DNA of 64,000 nt from Anseranas semipalmata (lineage: Eukaryota > Chordata > Aves > Anseriformes > Anseranatidae): contig VXAA01002963.1 of the NCBI GenBank assembly GCA_013399115.1, positions 233,288 through 297,287 of the forward strand, written 5' to 3'. Shown in pieces: positions 1 through 12,046 of the stretch (within the stretch, counting starts at the first letter, position 1; each line of letters starts with the position of its first letter). The notes below the pieces were generated by a model. It worked only from the letters and a program-made list of their open reading frames with translations, was not told where the DNA came from and did no database searches. The position numbers and the translations under genes were made by a program.

Positions 1-126
1 GAGTGATGTGTTTATAAAGAATTTCACAAATTTTGAAGTAAAACACATAGCTTTACATGAATGGTTATTTGGAACACTTCTGCTTGTATGCATTACAGTT
101 ACAAGCATTAAAGAACTGATTAATAC

Positions 127-325
127 CTCGTGTAGTCAGAGGATACTCCAGCACTCTGAAGCTTATCCTGCAAATGAACAATCTCTGCCGTGTACCTCTC
201 TTCACTTTCTTTCAGCTGCTGTTGGAAATAGGACCTGAGGTGCTCCACTTCTTGAGCGTGTTGTTCTTCAAGTTGTGTTTTAACGTTCTCCGTCTCCTTC
301 CAACAGTTCTCGTGAATCTTAGGAT
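127..325 (-). CDS. AKAP9: AKAP9 exon 13 (last exon in the window)
   Basis: Coiled-coil segment of the scaffold. The acceptor ends ...TACATATAG at 326-327 and the donor is AG|GTATTA at 126. The exon is 199 bases: it enters at phase 1 (two bases complete an Asp codon started in exon 12), carries 65 full codons and leaves two bases (phase 2) for an exon outside the window. The peptide is Glu/Gln/Lys-rich with heptad-like spacing (VKTQLEEQHAQEVEHL, then FQQQLKESEERYTAEI), resembling the human segment that precedes the RII-binding region. The donor GTATTA is not a strong match to the consensus, so the exact 3' border is slightly less certain than the others. The PKA-anchoring helix would be encoded further left. 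Confidence 0.88.
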
Positions 326-807
326 CTATATGTAGGTTATTTGAATGGGGAAAGGGGGGAAAAATAATTAAATTACAACAGTATAAATTCACCCCCCTCA
401 CAAACTATTAGCAGTGATGGAAGTGAATAATTACAGCAGTTAAAAATTTATCCAGATACCCTATCAATTACTTTTGCATAATAAAGAACTTCATCTTCCA
501 TTTTGCAAAATTAAATAAAACCTTCCTCTTCCATTATTTGGTAAGGCTAATAGAACTCTTAACTGTGGGAAACAGAAAAAGACCAAAGCAAAACTGCTTC
601 ATAGAATGTAATTCCAACATATTTTGGAGATTTAAGAAAATCATAGCATCATACTGTAAAATCTGAAAAAATCTCTTAGAGATTTCATTCTTCAAGTTGC
701 TGTAAACTATGACTCAGCTAAAATTTAAAGTCATTGTCTGTCTCTCCCTCTCCCCAGCCCCCCTCCCTTTGAATATACATACATTAAAAACAGCATATGC
801 ATCTTAC
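326..807 (-). other. AKAP9 intron 12-13
   Basis: 482-base AT-rich intron with canonical ends. It carries a short C-rich run near 745-770. I see no repeat or ORF of note. Confidence 0.85.
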
Positions 808-919
808 CCGTTAGACCCTGTGAAGGGGTTTGCAGACATTCCTTTCTTGTTTCCAGATGGTTAGATTCCTCTTCTTTCCTTCTCTCAGGTTCAGAAGATG
901 ATAGCCATAGTTCTTTGAC
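808..919 (-). CDS. AKAP9: AKAP9 exon 12
   Basis: 112 bases: 37 codons plus one base, entered at phase 0 and left at phase 1. The acceptor ATTTCTTAG|GTC is at 920-921 and the donor ACGG|GTAAG at 807. The peptide starts VKELWLSSSEPERRKEEESN and is charged, hydrophilic and less heptad-like than its neighbours, so it probably forms a linker between coiled-coil blocks. I recognise no motif inside it. The assignment rests on splice signals, fitting phases with both neighbours and position within the gene, because similarity to mammalian AKAP9 is weak here. Confidence 0.85.
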
Positions 920-2837
920 CTAAGAAATAATCAAGTAGATACAAAGGACAACAATTTGCATAGCAATAACGCAAAAATATTAACTGTATTTATGGACATA
1001 TAAGAAAGGTTGGTGGCCAGAACATGAGAGAGTGTAACTGGCCTAACAAATACATTTCATTTTACAGCCTGAATAATCAAGTACCCATTTATAGCTAGTT
1101 TGTCAGCCTGTCTAGAATGTTCACCATAAATCTCAAACTCTTCTCCCTGGATATAAACTGTTTTGTGATAATTCTTCTGGCTCCAGGAGCACTATACTTC
1201 TCCAAGAAGAAGAGGAAGACACTAATATCCTCTTCAGGCCCAAGATGCAGTTTTCACACACAATTTTATTTTTTAATCATGTATATCCATCGACACATGG
1301 ACCTACAACCATCTTTAGATATAACTAGTTAGAGTACCCTATTTAATACATCAAAGTACCTAACTCCAAATTTACTGATAAGATTTGTCTTCAGGAGTCC
1401 CAGGCCCTTGTGAGCAGTGTACAAGTTTGCAGCAAGAAAGACTTACCCCTGGTGGAGGAGGATCAGGTTAGGGAACATTTAAACAAATCGGACATGAGCA
1501 ATTTGATGGGGCCTAATGGGATGCACCAATGAGTGCTGAGGGAGCTGGTCTATGTCACTACGAGGCCATTTTTGATTATCTTTCAAAAGCCACGGTGACT
1601 GGGGGAGGTTGCTGAGAACTAGATAAAAGCAATGTCACTCCTACATTCAAGAGGAGAAAGAAGGAAGAGTTGAGGAACCTACAGGCCAGTCAGACTCACT
1701 TTGATCTCTGGAAAGGTGATGGAGCAAATAATCCTGGAAACCACTTCTAAACACACAAAGCCACGAAGATGCTCCACTTGGGAGCATGGATTTACGAAAG
1801 GGAAATTATGCTTGACCAACCTTTCTAAACTGCCTCCCATTAAATGCCCACAGACAAATCGATGAGGAATGGGAATGGTGAAGTGGACTGAAAACTGGCT
1901 GAACTAGTGGACTCCAAAGGTTGTGACTGGTGGCATGAAGTCCAGCTGGAGGGCAGTCACTAGTGTACCTAATGGGTTGCTACTGGGGGCTTATACTGTT
2001 TAAACTTTTCGCTAATGTCCTGGATGATGGGACAGAGTGCACCCTCAGCAGGTTTCCAGACTATACAAAACTGTGAGGAGTGGTTGATACACCAGATGGT
2101 TGTGCTGCCATTCAGCAAGACCTCAACAGGCTACAGAAATGGGCTGAGAGGAGCCTGATGAAGTTCAGCGGAGAGAAGTGCCAAGTCCTGCGCCTACAGA
2201 GGAATAACCACCCTGCACCAGCAACATACAAGGGACTGACCAGCTGGAAAGTGCCTTTGCAAAAAAGGACCAGGGGGCCTTGGTGAACAGCAAGTTGAAC
2301 AGAAACCAGCAATGTTCCATTACGACAGGAGTCCAACCGCCCCTTGGGTGGCATTAGTGTTGCCATCAGGATGAGGGAGGTGATCCTTCCTCTTTACTCA
2401 GAGTTGGTGAGATATATCTGGAGTGAGTCCAGTAGAGGGCTGCAAAGGAGATGAGAGGCTTGGAGGAATTGTTTTACAAGGAGAGTCTGAGACAGCCTGG
2501 AGAAGAGAAGGTTGCCCAATGGGGCTGCGTAGTCTCCACCCCTGGAGATATTCAAAACCCAAATGGACATAGTCTTAGGCAGCCTGGTCTAGCTGACCCT
2601 GCTTTGTGTAGGGGTTGGAATAGACAAATTCCAGAGGTGCCTTCCAACCTCAGCCATTCTGCGATTCTGTGACATGAGCAGCAGCCTTCTCCATTTTATC
2701 TAATCATGATATTGCTACTCCAGTCAACCAGGATGTGTAAACACAACTTCAAATACGTTCTTTCCCTGAGCCAGGAGGAATTCACACAACAGAGACAATT
2801 CAAAGGCCTATACACTCCAACACTATAAACAGTTTAC
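920..2837 (-). other. AKAP9 intron 11-12, carrying a CR1 copy
   Basis: 1,918-base intron. About two thirds of it is a degenerate CR1 LINE fragment in the opposite orientation (about 1410-2673). The remaining flanks, 920-1409 and 2674-2837, are unique AT-rich DNA with nothing recognisable. Confidence 0.85.
1410..2673 (+). mobile_element. CR1 LINE fragment (degenerate reverse transcriptase to 3' end)
   Basis: Translating in shifting frames gives CR1 reverse-transcriptase segments in the right order: a MGPNGMH-like block near 1505, FTKGKLCLTNL near 1795, a DDGTECTLSRF-like block near 2025, then DTPDGCAAIQQDLNRLQKW followed by LMKFSGEKCQVLRL (2086-2200). The end reads ccattctgcgattctgtgac, a diverged CR1 tail. 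Stops and frameshifts break the coding sequence throughout, so it is a dead copy. It is 5'-truncated, as most CR1s are, and antisense to AKAP9. Confidence 0.9.
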
Positions 2838-2935
2838 CTGTTTACAATCCTTCATCAACTGTCTTTGAAGTGCTGTTAGCCTACTGTATTCCTCCATTAT
2901 CTTGTGCAGAAGTGCTTCCATGTGTTCTTGCACAG
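2838..2935 (-). CDS. AKAP9: AKAP9 exon 11
   Basis: 98 bases: two bases that complete an Ala codon begun in exon 10, then 32 codons, ending at phase 0. Acceptor ATTTAG|CTG at 2936-2937, donor CAG|GTAAAC at 2837. The peptide contains VQEHMEALLHKIMEEYSRL, similar to human VQDFQENMHTLLNKVTEEY at the same place. It is predicted coiled coil. Confidence 0.93.
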
Positions 2936-3395
2936 CTAAATTACACAGATTATCAGGGAATTAAAAAAAAAGTTGAAATCAAACATTCTATCATAAATTT
3001 TAATACAATATATTGTTCACAAGTTCTTCACTGAAGAGTTATCCGATAAACATAACATATTGAAACAAGTGATGGCACCTCCAAGTTTTAGGATGCATTT
3101 TTATATAGTGTTGGTACATATGATTTTTTTTTGGTAGAGCTGCTAGCTACTTCTACAGGAGAAGAAACAAATAATCACAAATAATCTTTTTTTTTTTTTT
3201 TAAACTAATTTCTACTGTAACGAAAACAGCACCAAAAAATACTCATAATAAAAGTTGTTCAGAATAGTAAGGAAATCTTTAAAGCAGCTATTTAGGCGCA
3301 TGAAATAGCACCTAAACAACTCATGGCATAATTGCCAGTCTAAAATACTTGAAATCAATATTTTTTTAACCAGTATGATAGTACAGTGCCATTAC
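2936..3395 (-). other. AKAP9 intron 10-11
   Basis: 460-base AT-rich intron with a 14-base T run near 3187-3200. Nothing else is recognisable. Confidence 0.85.
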
Positions 3396-3531
3396 CTTGA
3401 GCTTGACCTCTGTGTCTTGGTAATTCTACATTCAGTTCTTTCTCAGCAGCAGGTCTATGGAAAATATCCTGTTCCCTGTCATCAGCTTCTACCGCAGTTG
3501 AAGATTGTTCATTCCAATTATCACACAAAAC
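3396..3531 (-). CDS. AKAP9: AKAP9 exon 10
   Basis: 136 bases: 45 codons plus one base, entered at phase 0 and left at phase 1. Acceptor TTGTGCAG|GTT at 3532-3533, donor CAAG|GTAATG at 3395. The peptide begins VLCDNWNEQSSTAVEADD and is acidic and poorly conserved, probably a non-helical linker. The first residues align loosely with human LCSVLGEYY; the rest differs strongly. Phase agreement on both sides supports it. Confidence 0.87.
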
Positions 3532-5193
3532 CTGCACAACAAATGAAAGAAAGAAAAAAAATGAAGAATTGTTTATTAATGTATCAATGATAATTCACAG
3601 AGAAAATGAGAAAAATGGTGATAGGAAATTAGTATTTTGTGAGTATTATCTTCTGTAAATGATGGCATAAGATGTTCTTAGACAACTTTTAAAACTCCTG
3701 ATAAAAGAAACATGTATGAAAAGACTTTCCAGCTAAAACATAAATATGTATATTTTGGCACAGCCATTTAAATTCATGCTGCCAAGTATTAAAATCTTGC
3801 AAAGTAAGGCTTCCTTTATCAATGCTGAAAGAAAATTTACATTGTAGACATTTCTTTCTGTTTAACTCCAATTTTACTTGGAAGAAGGATTCCCCATGGC
3901 AGAAATTTATATATTTTTAGAGCTTACCATTCGTCTTGTCCTTAAGTATTCAATAAATACAATAAAAAGGGATGGCAGCAGAAAATGCAAGCAAATCATA
4001 AAAATAATGCCTCACATTTGTTGGTTCTATGTGGCCAGCAAAATAGCTGCCATATTTACAAAAAGTATGTGGGCGGATTTGCTTTCTGAAGATACATGAT
4101 ACTTGAAGAGAAACTTGGCCTGCGCAAGCCATGCAGTGGGATTCTTTATTTAAACATTTTGCCATCAACAGACACTAAATTCAACTTACAAAAACAAAAT
4201 CATAATTTCTCCAAAAGTTCAACATGGACTCATACAGTTTGGCAGCATTCTTCCTAGCTCTGAAATAATGCCAAAGAATTTCATCCACCTGCTACTTTCT
4301 GTGAACTGCCATGGAGTCCTGCTCCATGGTGGCTCTCAAGTAAAACAATTTTGGTAATTCTGGTATCCACCTTTCAAAAAAGGTGTTGAAAACAGACGAG
4401 CAAAGAAAGAAAAGAAACCCCACCAATACCAACAACTGAATGCATTAAAGATCGGAAAATCATGGCATATAGTGATTGATGAATGTAGCTTCATTTATCC
4501 AGAAATAAATGTAATAACTAACTTGGTTGGTGGTCAAAAAGCACCTGTAAGGGCCACTGATTACCAGCAGTCTTCAAAAAATATAACGTAAAATAGTGTC
4601 ATAGGTGGCTGATATTAGAACACAGACTAAAAATAATCTTCAATTTTTTACCATAATATTTAGTTACTGAAATCTAGACAGCAATTTTGATGGATTCTTA
4701 AAACATTTGAAGTCTTAGAAAGATATCCTGTAGCTAAGAAAGAAATGACTGTCTTATTGCAGATATGAGAGGGTGATGTCCTTTGCGTTAACATGTGTGA
4801 CATCAGACTGCTATTTAGTCAGAAACTTATAGCCAAAATTTTTTTCCAAAGGAAAAATATACTTCAGAACTGGAAGATATAAAAAAAATAAAAATACAAT
4901 GGATGGATGGAAGATTAAGACTAGGTATAAGACAAGAATTTGCTGGACAAGGACATGGACAGTTTAGGAAAAAAATGCAAAAACCCTTGCAACATTATTT
5001 TGGAAGAACAGTCTGTATCTAGAGATCAAGGCAAAAAGAAAAGCTCTAAAGAAAACCTGTTAAAGATGATGCACAAAGCAGGGTCAGCTAGAGCAGGTTA
5101 AAGATGATGCAGAAAAACATGATGACTCACTGTACACATAATTCTTCATTTTCAAAAGTTCCATTTTAAAAAAGGCTTTTTGCTAAGTCTTAC
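3532..5193 (-). other. AKAP9 intron 9-10
   Basis: 1,662-base AT-rich intron. A 15-base word, gttaaagatgatgca, occurs twice, near 5059 and 5097. I recognise no transposon and see no convincing ORF. Confidence 0.82.
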
Positions 5194-5273
5194 CTGTGTC
5201 AGACTAGAACATTCCTCAGTTACAGCTTCATTCAGCTTTTCTATAAGTTTCTGGGTAGATGTGACTTCATCAC
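5194..5273 (-). CDS. AKAP9: AKAP9 exon 9
   Basis: 80 bases: two bases complete a Gly codon from exon 8, then 26 codons ending at phase 0. Acceptor TTCATAG|GTG at 5274-5275, donor ACAG|GTAAGA at 5193. The peptide KLIEKLNEAVTEECSSLTQ matches human KLQKAVSEECSYFLQ, which makes the assignment firm. Coiled-coil segment. Confidence 0.94.
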
Positions 5274-6101
5274 CTATGAATACAAATTATTGATATTATT
5301 TTTAAACACTTGATGCACAACAATTTTTCAAAGGCCTAATCCCCTGCATCAGTGAGACTGCCTCCTCAGCTCTTAGAAGTGCATGTTTTTTTTTCCTCTC
5401 TTTCTTGTTCCATCACAGAGATAGATTCAATTATTACAGTAAAACTGCATGTTCAATAGGAATAGGGGATAAGAAATGCCTTCATGTGTCAGTGAGATCT
5501 AGAAAGATCAAACTTTACTTAAATATACTAGAGGGCAAAGAAAAGTTATTATGCCAAAAAATTACACAAGAGCAAATCATGCAGTGACAGAAAACAGTGA
5601 TAGAAAAGCAGCTTGATAACATAAAAGCTGATTGAGGCTGAAATGCAAAGAACAATATTCCTGAAAGTAGTATCAAAGAAACTTACTGAATGTGGGCAGG
5701 AAGCCAATGCAGAAATTCAAAGAACGGTGAATGAAACAAGCTAAAAAATATTTTGTTGATGCATTCGTTTAATATTGCAGTAAGGAATACAAACCGATAG
5801 ATGAATCTATTATATAGTTCTTTGCATTAATTGACCTAACAAAAAGCAAAACGTGCTGTAATACTTTCCATTTCCTTTTTATATATATAGGTATTTTTTA
5901 TTTTTTTTTAAGTATCCTAAGTAATAGACTACCTAAAATGGGGAAATAATTTGGCACAAAACCACTTTAAAATGATCTATAAAAATATTTTGTTGGACAC
6001 CTACATGTACTTCCTGCCACATTCTTGTGCTTATTTTCTTTTAAAGACACTACCTATTTGTCATATCAAGAGCTTCTCTCCTATAATTTTGGTCAAGTTA
6101 C
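5274..6101 (-). other. AKAP9 intron 8-9
   Basis: 828-base AT-rich intron with a short TA run near 5881. No recognisable element. Confidence 0.82.
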
Positions 6102-6315
6102 CTGCTTGTTGAATTTTCAAGTTCTGGAGCTCCAGCTGATGCATTTTTTTAAGATCATTCATCTCTCGTAGATGACTACGTACAAGCTCCTCTTTAAGAC
6201 TGCAAAGTGCACTCTCTTTTTCTGCTTTCAGGTACTCACGAACCTGGTCTACATGAGCTGAATAAACCAGGGACAGGCAAATGCGCTGTGCTTCCATCTG
6301 TAGCTGTAAATCAGT
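6102..6315 (-). CDS. AKAP9: AKAP9 exon 8
   Basis: 214 bases: 71 codons plus one base (phase 0 in, phase 1 out). Acceptor TTCAAAG|ACT at 6316-6317, donor GCAG|GTAACT at 6101. The stretches LQMEAQRICLSLVYSAHVDQ, ALCSLKEEL and HQLELQNLKIQQ are nearly identical to human AKAP9, one of the clearest identifiers of the gene. It contains the hydrophobic ICLSLVYS patch interrupting an otherwise polar coiled coil. Confidence 0.96.
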
Positions 6316-7863
6316 CTTTGAATAAAAATACACATTTTACAAAGAGTGAGAAACAAGAAAACAAGAAATTCTAGTCTTTGTGAATTTCTGAAATTAATAT
6401 TTAATATATTGAATGGAATACTGCATATATATTATACACTAAATAAATTTAAATACACACATTTTGGAAACTTGAATTGTATCAAAATAGGACACTTCTT
6501 CAACTTAAAATAAATTAAAAATAAAATAAAATAGAAAATCAAACTAAATCACAAAACACAATATGCTTCAGTTCCTGCCTTGGGAAAGAGAGCTGCAAGC
6601 ACAATGATCTTTACACATTGCACTTAATATTGACAACACACATTACTTCCTCACAGTTACCATATAGTTGAGAATTTGTATGCCTCGGATCATTCCAGTG
6701 CCAATTACGTTCTATGGAGTCACTACAGCAAATAACATTTGCAAACTGTATTATTTGTTTTGTAAGGCACCTTATTTTCAGGTAGTGTGGATATGTGTCA
6801 AACAGGAGACTGTCTGCTTTCTGATTTCCAATGAAACTTCACTGAAAAGAAGCATCTTAAATAGTATACACATCAACCAGATCAGAATCTGCTATGTTAC
6901 CTCAATCTGTGGACATGGACAAATTTAAAAAACAAACAAAATAATTAAAAAAATAACTGAACTAAGCAGGCCCTGCTTCAAGTAGTGTTTGGACCAGATG
7001 ATCTCCAGATGTCCCTTACAAATTACATTATTCTATGACTCCATAAATGCCTCGAGTGGCTGAAAACTAGCTTCTGCTATTACAGATATCAGTGATGTTA
7101 ATTACCTTGGGAAGTACAGATTTCCAAATAACTTAAACTGCTCCAGCAAGACTGAGTGCTATCAGTGCTTGAAGATTAAAAACAGATATCACATAGAAAA
7201 CTTGGCCTTTATGTTTGTTGAATTCTCAACTGACTGAGGACCAGACTATTTTGACTTAACTGAGTAACAAACTTCAGATCAGTTAAGACCATCTTCCCAT
7301 GTCCTTTAGAAATCCATCTCTCTTCTCACACTCACATCCAGACACATTACTTAAGAAGTGACAACCACATATACACAAAAATTTTGATACTGGAATATTA
7401 GTATTTCACAAGTTTGGTAAAAGATGACTGAAGAAGTCAAGAGTTTCATTCTCTCTACACATTGTTTACCTGAGTACTTACAGAACTAAAAAGCTAATCA
7501 CAGATGAAAAAAATATGTCCTGAGTAAGTTTTCATCTCAAGTAATTAAGTTAAATGCCATATCAAAAGATGAAGTGCTTTAGATGTCTTCTCCTCCTTAT
7601 TTTTTTTGTTGTCGTTAATTAAATGTCAGAGAAAGGTATTTCTTTCACTGAAAAACAGCATCCTTATACACATTGACTATGGTTATAGATCTGGTCATTC
7701 ACGCAATCACTTTCAATCATTGGCCACTCTCTGCCACGCACCCATCACCATGCAAACGTACTTTAAAGGAGCTAAAAGGAAAAATCTGATACAAGTTTCC
7801 AAGGGCAAGCCCCTAAAAGTTTTTGTAGGTAAACTATTTTCTCTACAGTTTTATGTAACATAC
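6316..7863 (-). other. AKAP9 intron 7-8
   Basis: 1,548-base AT-rich intron with a short CR1 3' end on the opposite strand at about 6966-7042. The rest shows nothing recognisable. Confidence 0.83.
6966..7042 (+). mobile_element. CR1 3'-end fragment
   Basis: The block ...tttggaccagatgatctcc followed by tcccttacaa and a degraded attctatgact tail is the CR1 3'-end signature. Very short and diverged; antisense to AKAP9. Confidence 0.65.
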
Positions 7864-10308
7864 CTGTTCAGATTTTAATGTATTCACTTGCTGCTGAAGA
7901 ATATTATTTTCACTTTGTGTACTGGCTATTAATGATGTTTCATCTGTCAGCCTGTCTGTCATCTCAGGAAAATGTTCTACAAGAGATAGCTGTTCTGGTT
8001 TCAACATTTGCTGAACTTCCTCTCCTCTTGTTACCTGATGACTGGTATCTTTACCTGAGCCCAGATTTTCTCTTACATTTATTCCTTCATCAACTTCATT
8101 GCTTGGACCAGATGTTTTACTTCTACTTTCAGATGCTGGAGCAGCAGTCTTTACAGCTTTTCCTTTAAAGCATTTTGTCTTACGTTCAGTACTACTAGTA
8201 TTTCCTCTCTGAGCATTGCTAATTATAACTTCTAGTTCTTTACATTTTGCTAGAACTTGTTCTTTCTCATCTTTTAAGGATTTAACCTTTTCATTTAAAT
8301 GACAAATTTCACTATGCTTTGACTTTAACTGTTCAGAAAGATCAGAAAGTCTCAGGGATAATTCCAGTTTCTCACGCTGGGTAATCTCAAGCTTTTCCAT
8401 AAGTTCTGTCGCATCTTTCTCAACAACTCCAGCCTCAAGTGTGTCTGCCCTGGACACCTTGTTTTCTTTATTCCCTTCAAAACTGGAAGTTCTAGTTTTA
8501 AATAAAACTGGGCTATTGCTTTGCAAGTGCTGAAGTTCTTCACTCAAATCTTTAAGCTTGATTTTATATTCAGCTTCCTGCTTAGTCTTGTTCTCTTCTA
8601 ACTCAGTTTTTGCCTTCAGAAGACTGTCACATTCTTTCTGCAGCTCTTTATACTTAGCTTCAAGTTCTTTCTCAGTAGACAAAAATGCACTCTTCTGCCT
8701 TTCAGTATCCTCTTGGAGTTGACTGTTTTGTTTTTTAAGTTGTGTATTTTCAGCAATCAGGTTTTCTATTCTTTTTTGCACATCCAAATTTTCTGACTTA
8801 GAACTAACACTGTCATTAAAGATGACATTTTCTTCACAGATTACCAACACGCTTTTTAATTTCTCTTCCAGAGTTTTGTTTTCCCCCTGAAGAAGGTTAT
8901 TTTGCATTTCAAGTTCTGAACATTTGTTTTGAAGGCTATCTTCTGTCTCCCTCATTTGTTTCTGCATCAATTCAGTTTTAAGCTGCAGCTCTTGAATTTC
9001 TTGTTCAAGAGTACCTTTTTCTTTTTCTTCTTGCCTAAGCACTTCAATTTCCTTCTGCAGCTCGTGGATTTGAAGCGTCATTTCTTCAGATTTAGAATTT
9101 GCAATAGACTGCTGTAAATCTTTTAATTTTGAAATCTCTAATATCAACTGATTTTGATTTGTGATTAAGTTGTCCTTTTCAAGCTGCATGGCTTCTATCT
9201 TTTGACTCATTTCTTTTTGTACCCCATCTAACTGCTGTTTATGATGCACATTCAAGTTATCTTTAAGGTTTTCCATGTTCACCATGTGCTCTTTCTGCAA
9301 GTCTTCTTTAAGTCTGGAAAGTTCCTCTTCATGACTAAATAGAAGCTTTGTCCTGAGTCTCTCTAATTCCGCTTCTTGAGACTCTGCCATCCTGTCCAAA
9401 ACAGCATCCTTCTCTCTTTCAAGCATTTCAAGTTTTATTTTGTAATTTGTGACTTCTGCCTCATGTTTTAATTCCAATTCCTTCCTAAATTCAGAGGCAG
9501 AAGCCAGTTGAGTTTTTAGATCTTCAATCACAAACTGATATTTTTCAGCTTCATTCAACCTGCATTCCATATCAATTATAGTTTGTTTGGCTCTTTGAAC
9601 CTGCTCTCTTGAAAAATTCAGTTCTTGGAAAAGATCTTCAATTTTAGTTTGTTGAAGAGACTTCTCTGCTGAAATGACTTCCATCTGTTGTGACAATTGT
9701 TGCTTTATTTTTTCCCTTTCATTATCAGCATCTTGCAATTTCACATTCAATTCATTAATTTTAATATTCATTAAATGCATTTGATCTTTATTAACATTGT
9801 CATTCAAACACAGACTTGAAGTTTTCTCCAATTCTACTTTTTGTTGCGAAAGACGCTGTTCGATTTCCATTGCATGTTGCTTAATTAATTCTTGCTTCAT
9901 TTGTACAATCTGCTGGCCATGCATTTCATCTAATTCAGCCTGAAGTTGTGCCAGTCTCCTTTGTGTTTCCAATTCCATTCTTTGCACAATGTCAGCCTCA
10001 GTCTGGCTGTCTTTATAACATCGTTTCTGCAGTTCTTCCACAGTTCCCATTAATTGTTTTATTTCATCAGAACATTGTCTTTCTTTCTGTTTGTAGGTGG
10101 TAAGTTCAACTCTCATATTACTTATCTCCTGGTTCTTTAGTGAAATCTGTTCTTTTAATTGTTCATGTAATTTACTGACATCTGATAATTTTTCCTTAAG
10201 CTGAAAAGAATTTTTTTCTTCTTCTCCAAGTTTTGCTTCCAGCTCTTCAACTAATGCTTCTTTTTCTTGTAGTTTACTTATATCTTCTCCCTCATTTTTC
10301 TGCTTTTC
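7864..10308 (-). CDS. AKAP9: AKAP9 exon 7, giant coiled-coil exon
   Basis: 2,445 bases (815 codons, phase 0 to phase 0), about 60% of the coding sequence in the window. Acceptor TTTTTAAG|GAA at 10309-10310, donor ACAG|GTATGT at 7863. The open frame continues upstream of the acceptor to an ATG at 10329, but the residues there are intronic. The protein is almost continuous Leu/Glu/Lys/Gln heptads. Conserved landmarks with human AKAP9 include IKQLMGTVEELQKR, ELKHEAEVTNYKIKLEMLE, VLDRMAESQEAELERLR, LLFSHEEELS, KDNLITNQNQLILEISKLK and LMEKLEITQREKLELSLRLS. A Ser/Thr/Gly-rich, non-helical linker lies about 100 residues from the end (around SESRSKTSGPSNEVDEG). Counting the inferred 16-residue exon 1 it spans about residues 292-1106, the zone where adenylyl cyclase binding to yotiao has been mapped in mammals. 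Confidence 0.98.
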
Positions 10309-11085
10309 CTTAAAAATGAGCAAAAACATATTCTTATTTTTAGTTCATTTTCTGAACATATTAGAACATTTATACACTTAGCTATTTAAACATGATGCCT
10401 TTCTTGAGAATATCATAGCATAATGATCATTTATAAAAACTAAATGTAAGTTACTTGTTTTCCTCTCTTGGAGGTTTTCTGTACATTTGAGATATGTGAC
10501 TTTTCCCCTTTGCCCTCCAAAAGAAAAACAAAAACAAAACCAAACAATAACAACAAAAAACAGACAAAAAAATTATTTCCATTTTTCCAGTTGTGCTCTG
10601 ATATTTCAAAAGATATTTGGCACAATCTACCGAAAGCTTTGCCTTTTCTCACTTTTAATGACAGTTAATTTTTTTTAGCTACTTCGAAGAAGTCTTCCAT
10701 TATGGAAAACATAAAATGTACGTGAAGAAATTCTTTCCTCAAGACAGAAAAGATTGTTCAAGCAGGTTCTTATTAATTTTTTTCTAACAAAATGATGTCA
10801 TTTCATAAAGGCATTCTGATGTTCAGTACAGTTTCACCAATTGTTATAAACATTTCTTCAATTGTTTAAAACATGATAAATAATATTGACATAAGCACTT
10901 CAGCTCTAAATTATATGCATATTATGTGTTAGTTAAGAGATATGGTCTCAAAGATTTAAAATCTCTGTATGCATTATATGCAGCACACTCATAATCTGTG
11001 CTTTGGCCCTTAAATTTAAAAGGAACTACAAAATCATCAAAAGAAACTAGAATAACAAAACAGATTTTTCTTATAAGGAACATAC
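10309..11085 (-). other. AKAP9 intron 6-7
   Basis: 777-base intron. An A/C-rich low-complexity tract (10518-10574, T/G-rich on the transcribed sense) lies about 210 bases upstream of the exon 7 acceptor. Nothing else recognised. Confidence 0.83.
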
Positions 11086-11283
11086 CATTTCATATGTTTT
11101 GATTGTGTCTTGAAGATGTGCAATCTGCACTTCAAATTCTTCATTCTTCTTTTGATAATTCTTTAGCAGACATTCTTGTTCTTCTAGCTGTTGCTGATGT
11201 GAAAGTATCTGTTGCTTGGCTTGCAATAAATCAGCAGCTGTGCAACTATGGCTGGTGTTCCTTAGGGCTTCACTTGCCTGTAA
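11086..11283 (-). CDS. AKAP9: AKAP9 exon 6
   Basis: 198 bases (66 codons, phase 0 to 0) if the upstream acceptor ATACAAG|TTA (11284-11285) is used, or 192 bases from the downstream acceptor TTACAG|GCA at 11277. The longer form keeps the residues LQASEALRN, which match human LQASETLRN, so I prefer it. Donor ATG|GTATGT at 11085. TAADLLQAKQQIL and HQQQLEEQ are almost identical to human. Coiled coil. Confidence 0.95.
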
Positions 11284-12046
11284 CTTGTATGTTAAAAAAC
11301 AAAAATGTATCAAGTTTTTCTTGCTTGCACTACAGAAAGAGATAGCTATGATCTTCACTTTCTTGTTCCATTTCACAAGCACAAACAGAATCACAAAATT
11401 TCAGAAGTTCTTTTAGGAGGAACTGAAATATCATTCTGTTGGAAGACCAATCAATAAAAAATATTTAATATTAAATTGTTTTATGGTGAGCTAGGTCTCA
11501 GAAAAATCTCTAAATAGCAAGATGAACTAGTTGTAATTACTGTCCCCTAAATCTGATCTTAATTAATTAACTTAATTAATTAAATAGGTAATTAAAACTA
11601 ATAACACCAAAAGAAACAGATTTTATCCAAAAATATAGGGCTGAAGCATGAAACGGTGGCCCACCAAAGCCAACAGCTGGCTTTTTCGATTGGAAAGGTA
11701 ACAGGTTCGATTTCAGCCCAAAGCTTTGAGAACAGTAATTATGTGAGTGTTTTTCCCCCCTAAGACAATTGCCATCCTCCAGTATTTATCAGCAGCTATC
11801 AACACACACTAGGAAAGAAAACAGACTAATCTCTATTACTTTATAGTGAATTAGTACAATCAACCAGCTACTAGAATGATACATGTAGAGCTGTTAAATC
11901 AACTGCAGATCTATACCAAGGGACCAAGTCTTCAAAAATGCTAAACCATAATATTCTGTGTTTCTGCAGAAAGCAGTCATTTATGGATCCTCCAAAGTGA
12001 CAGGAGTTTTCAAACCCAAATGAACATTGTTAGTGCTGTAACTTAC
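11284..12046 (-). other. AKAP9 intron 5-6
   Basis: 763-base AT-rich intron with overlapping ttaattaa words around 11562-11585. No transposon recognised. Confidence 0.82.

Noticed and set aside
10309..10329. Internal ATG at 10329 as an alternative AKAP9 start
   Set aside because: It lies upstream of a good splice acceptor in intron sequence, and the junction YEM|EKQK matches the family.
11655..11720. tRNA-like B-box word (aggttcgattt)
   Set aside because: No matching A box, no cloverleaf arms and no acceptor stem can be drawn around it.
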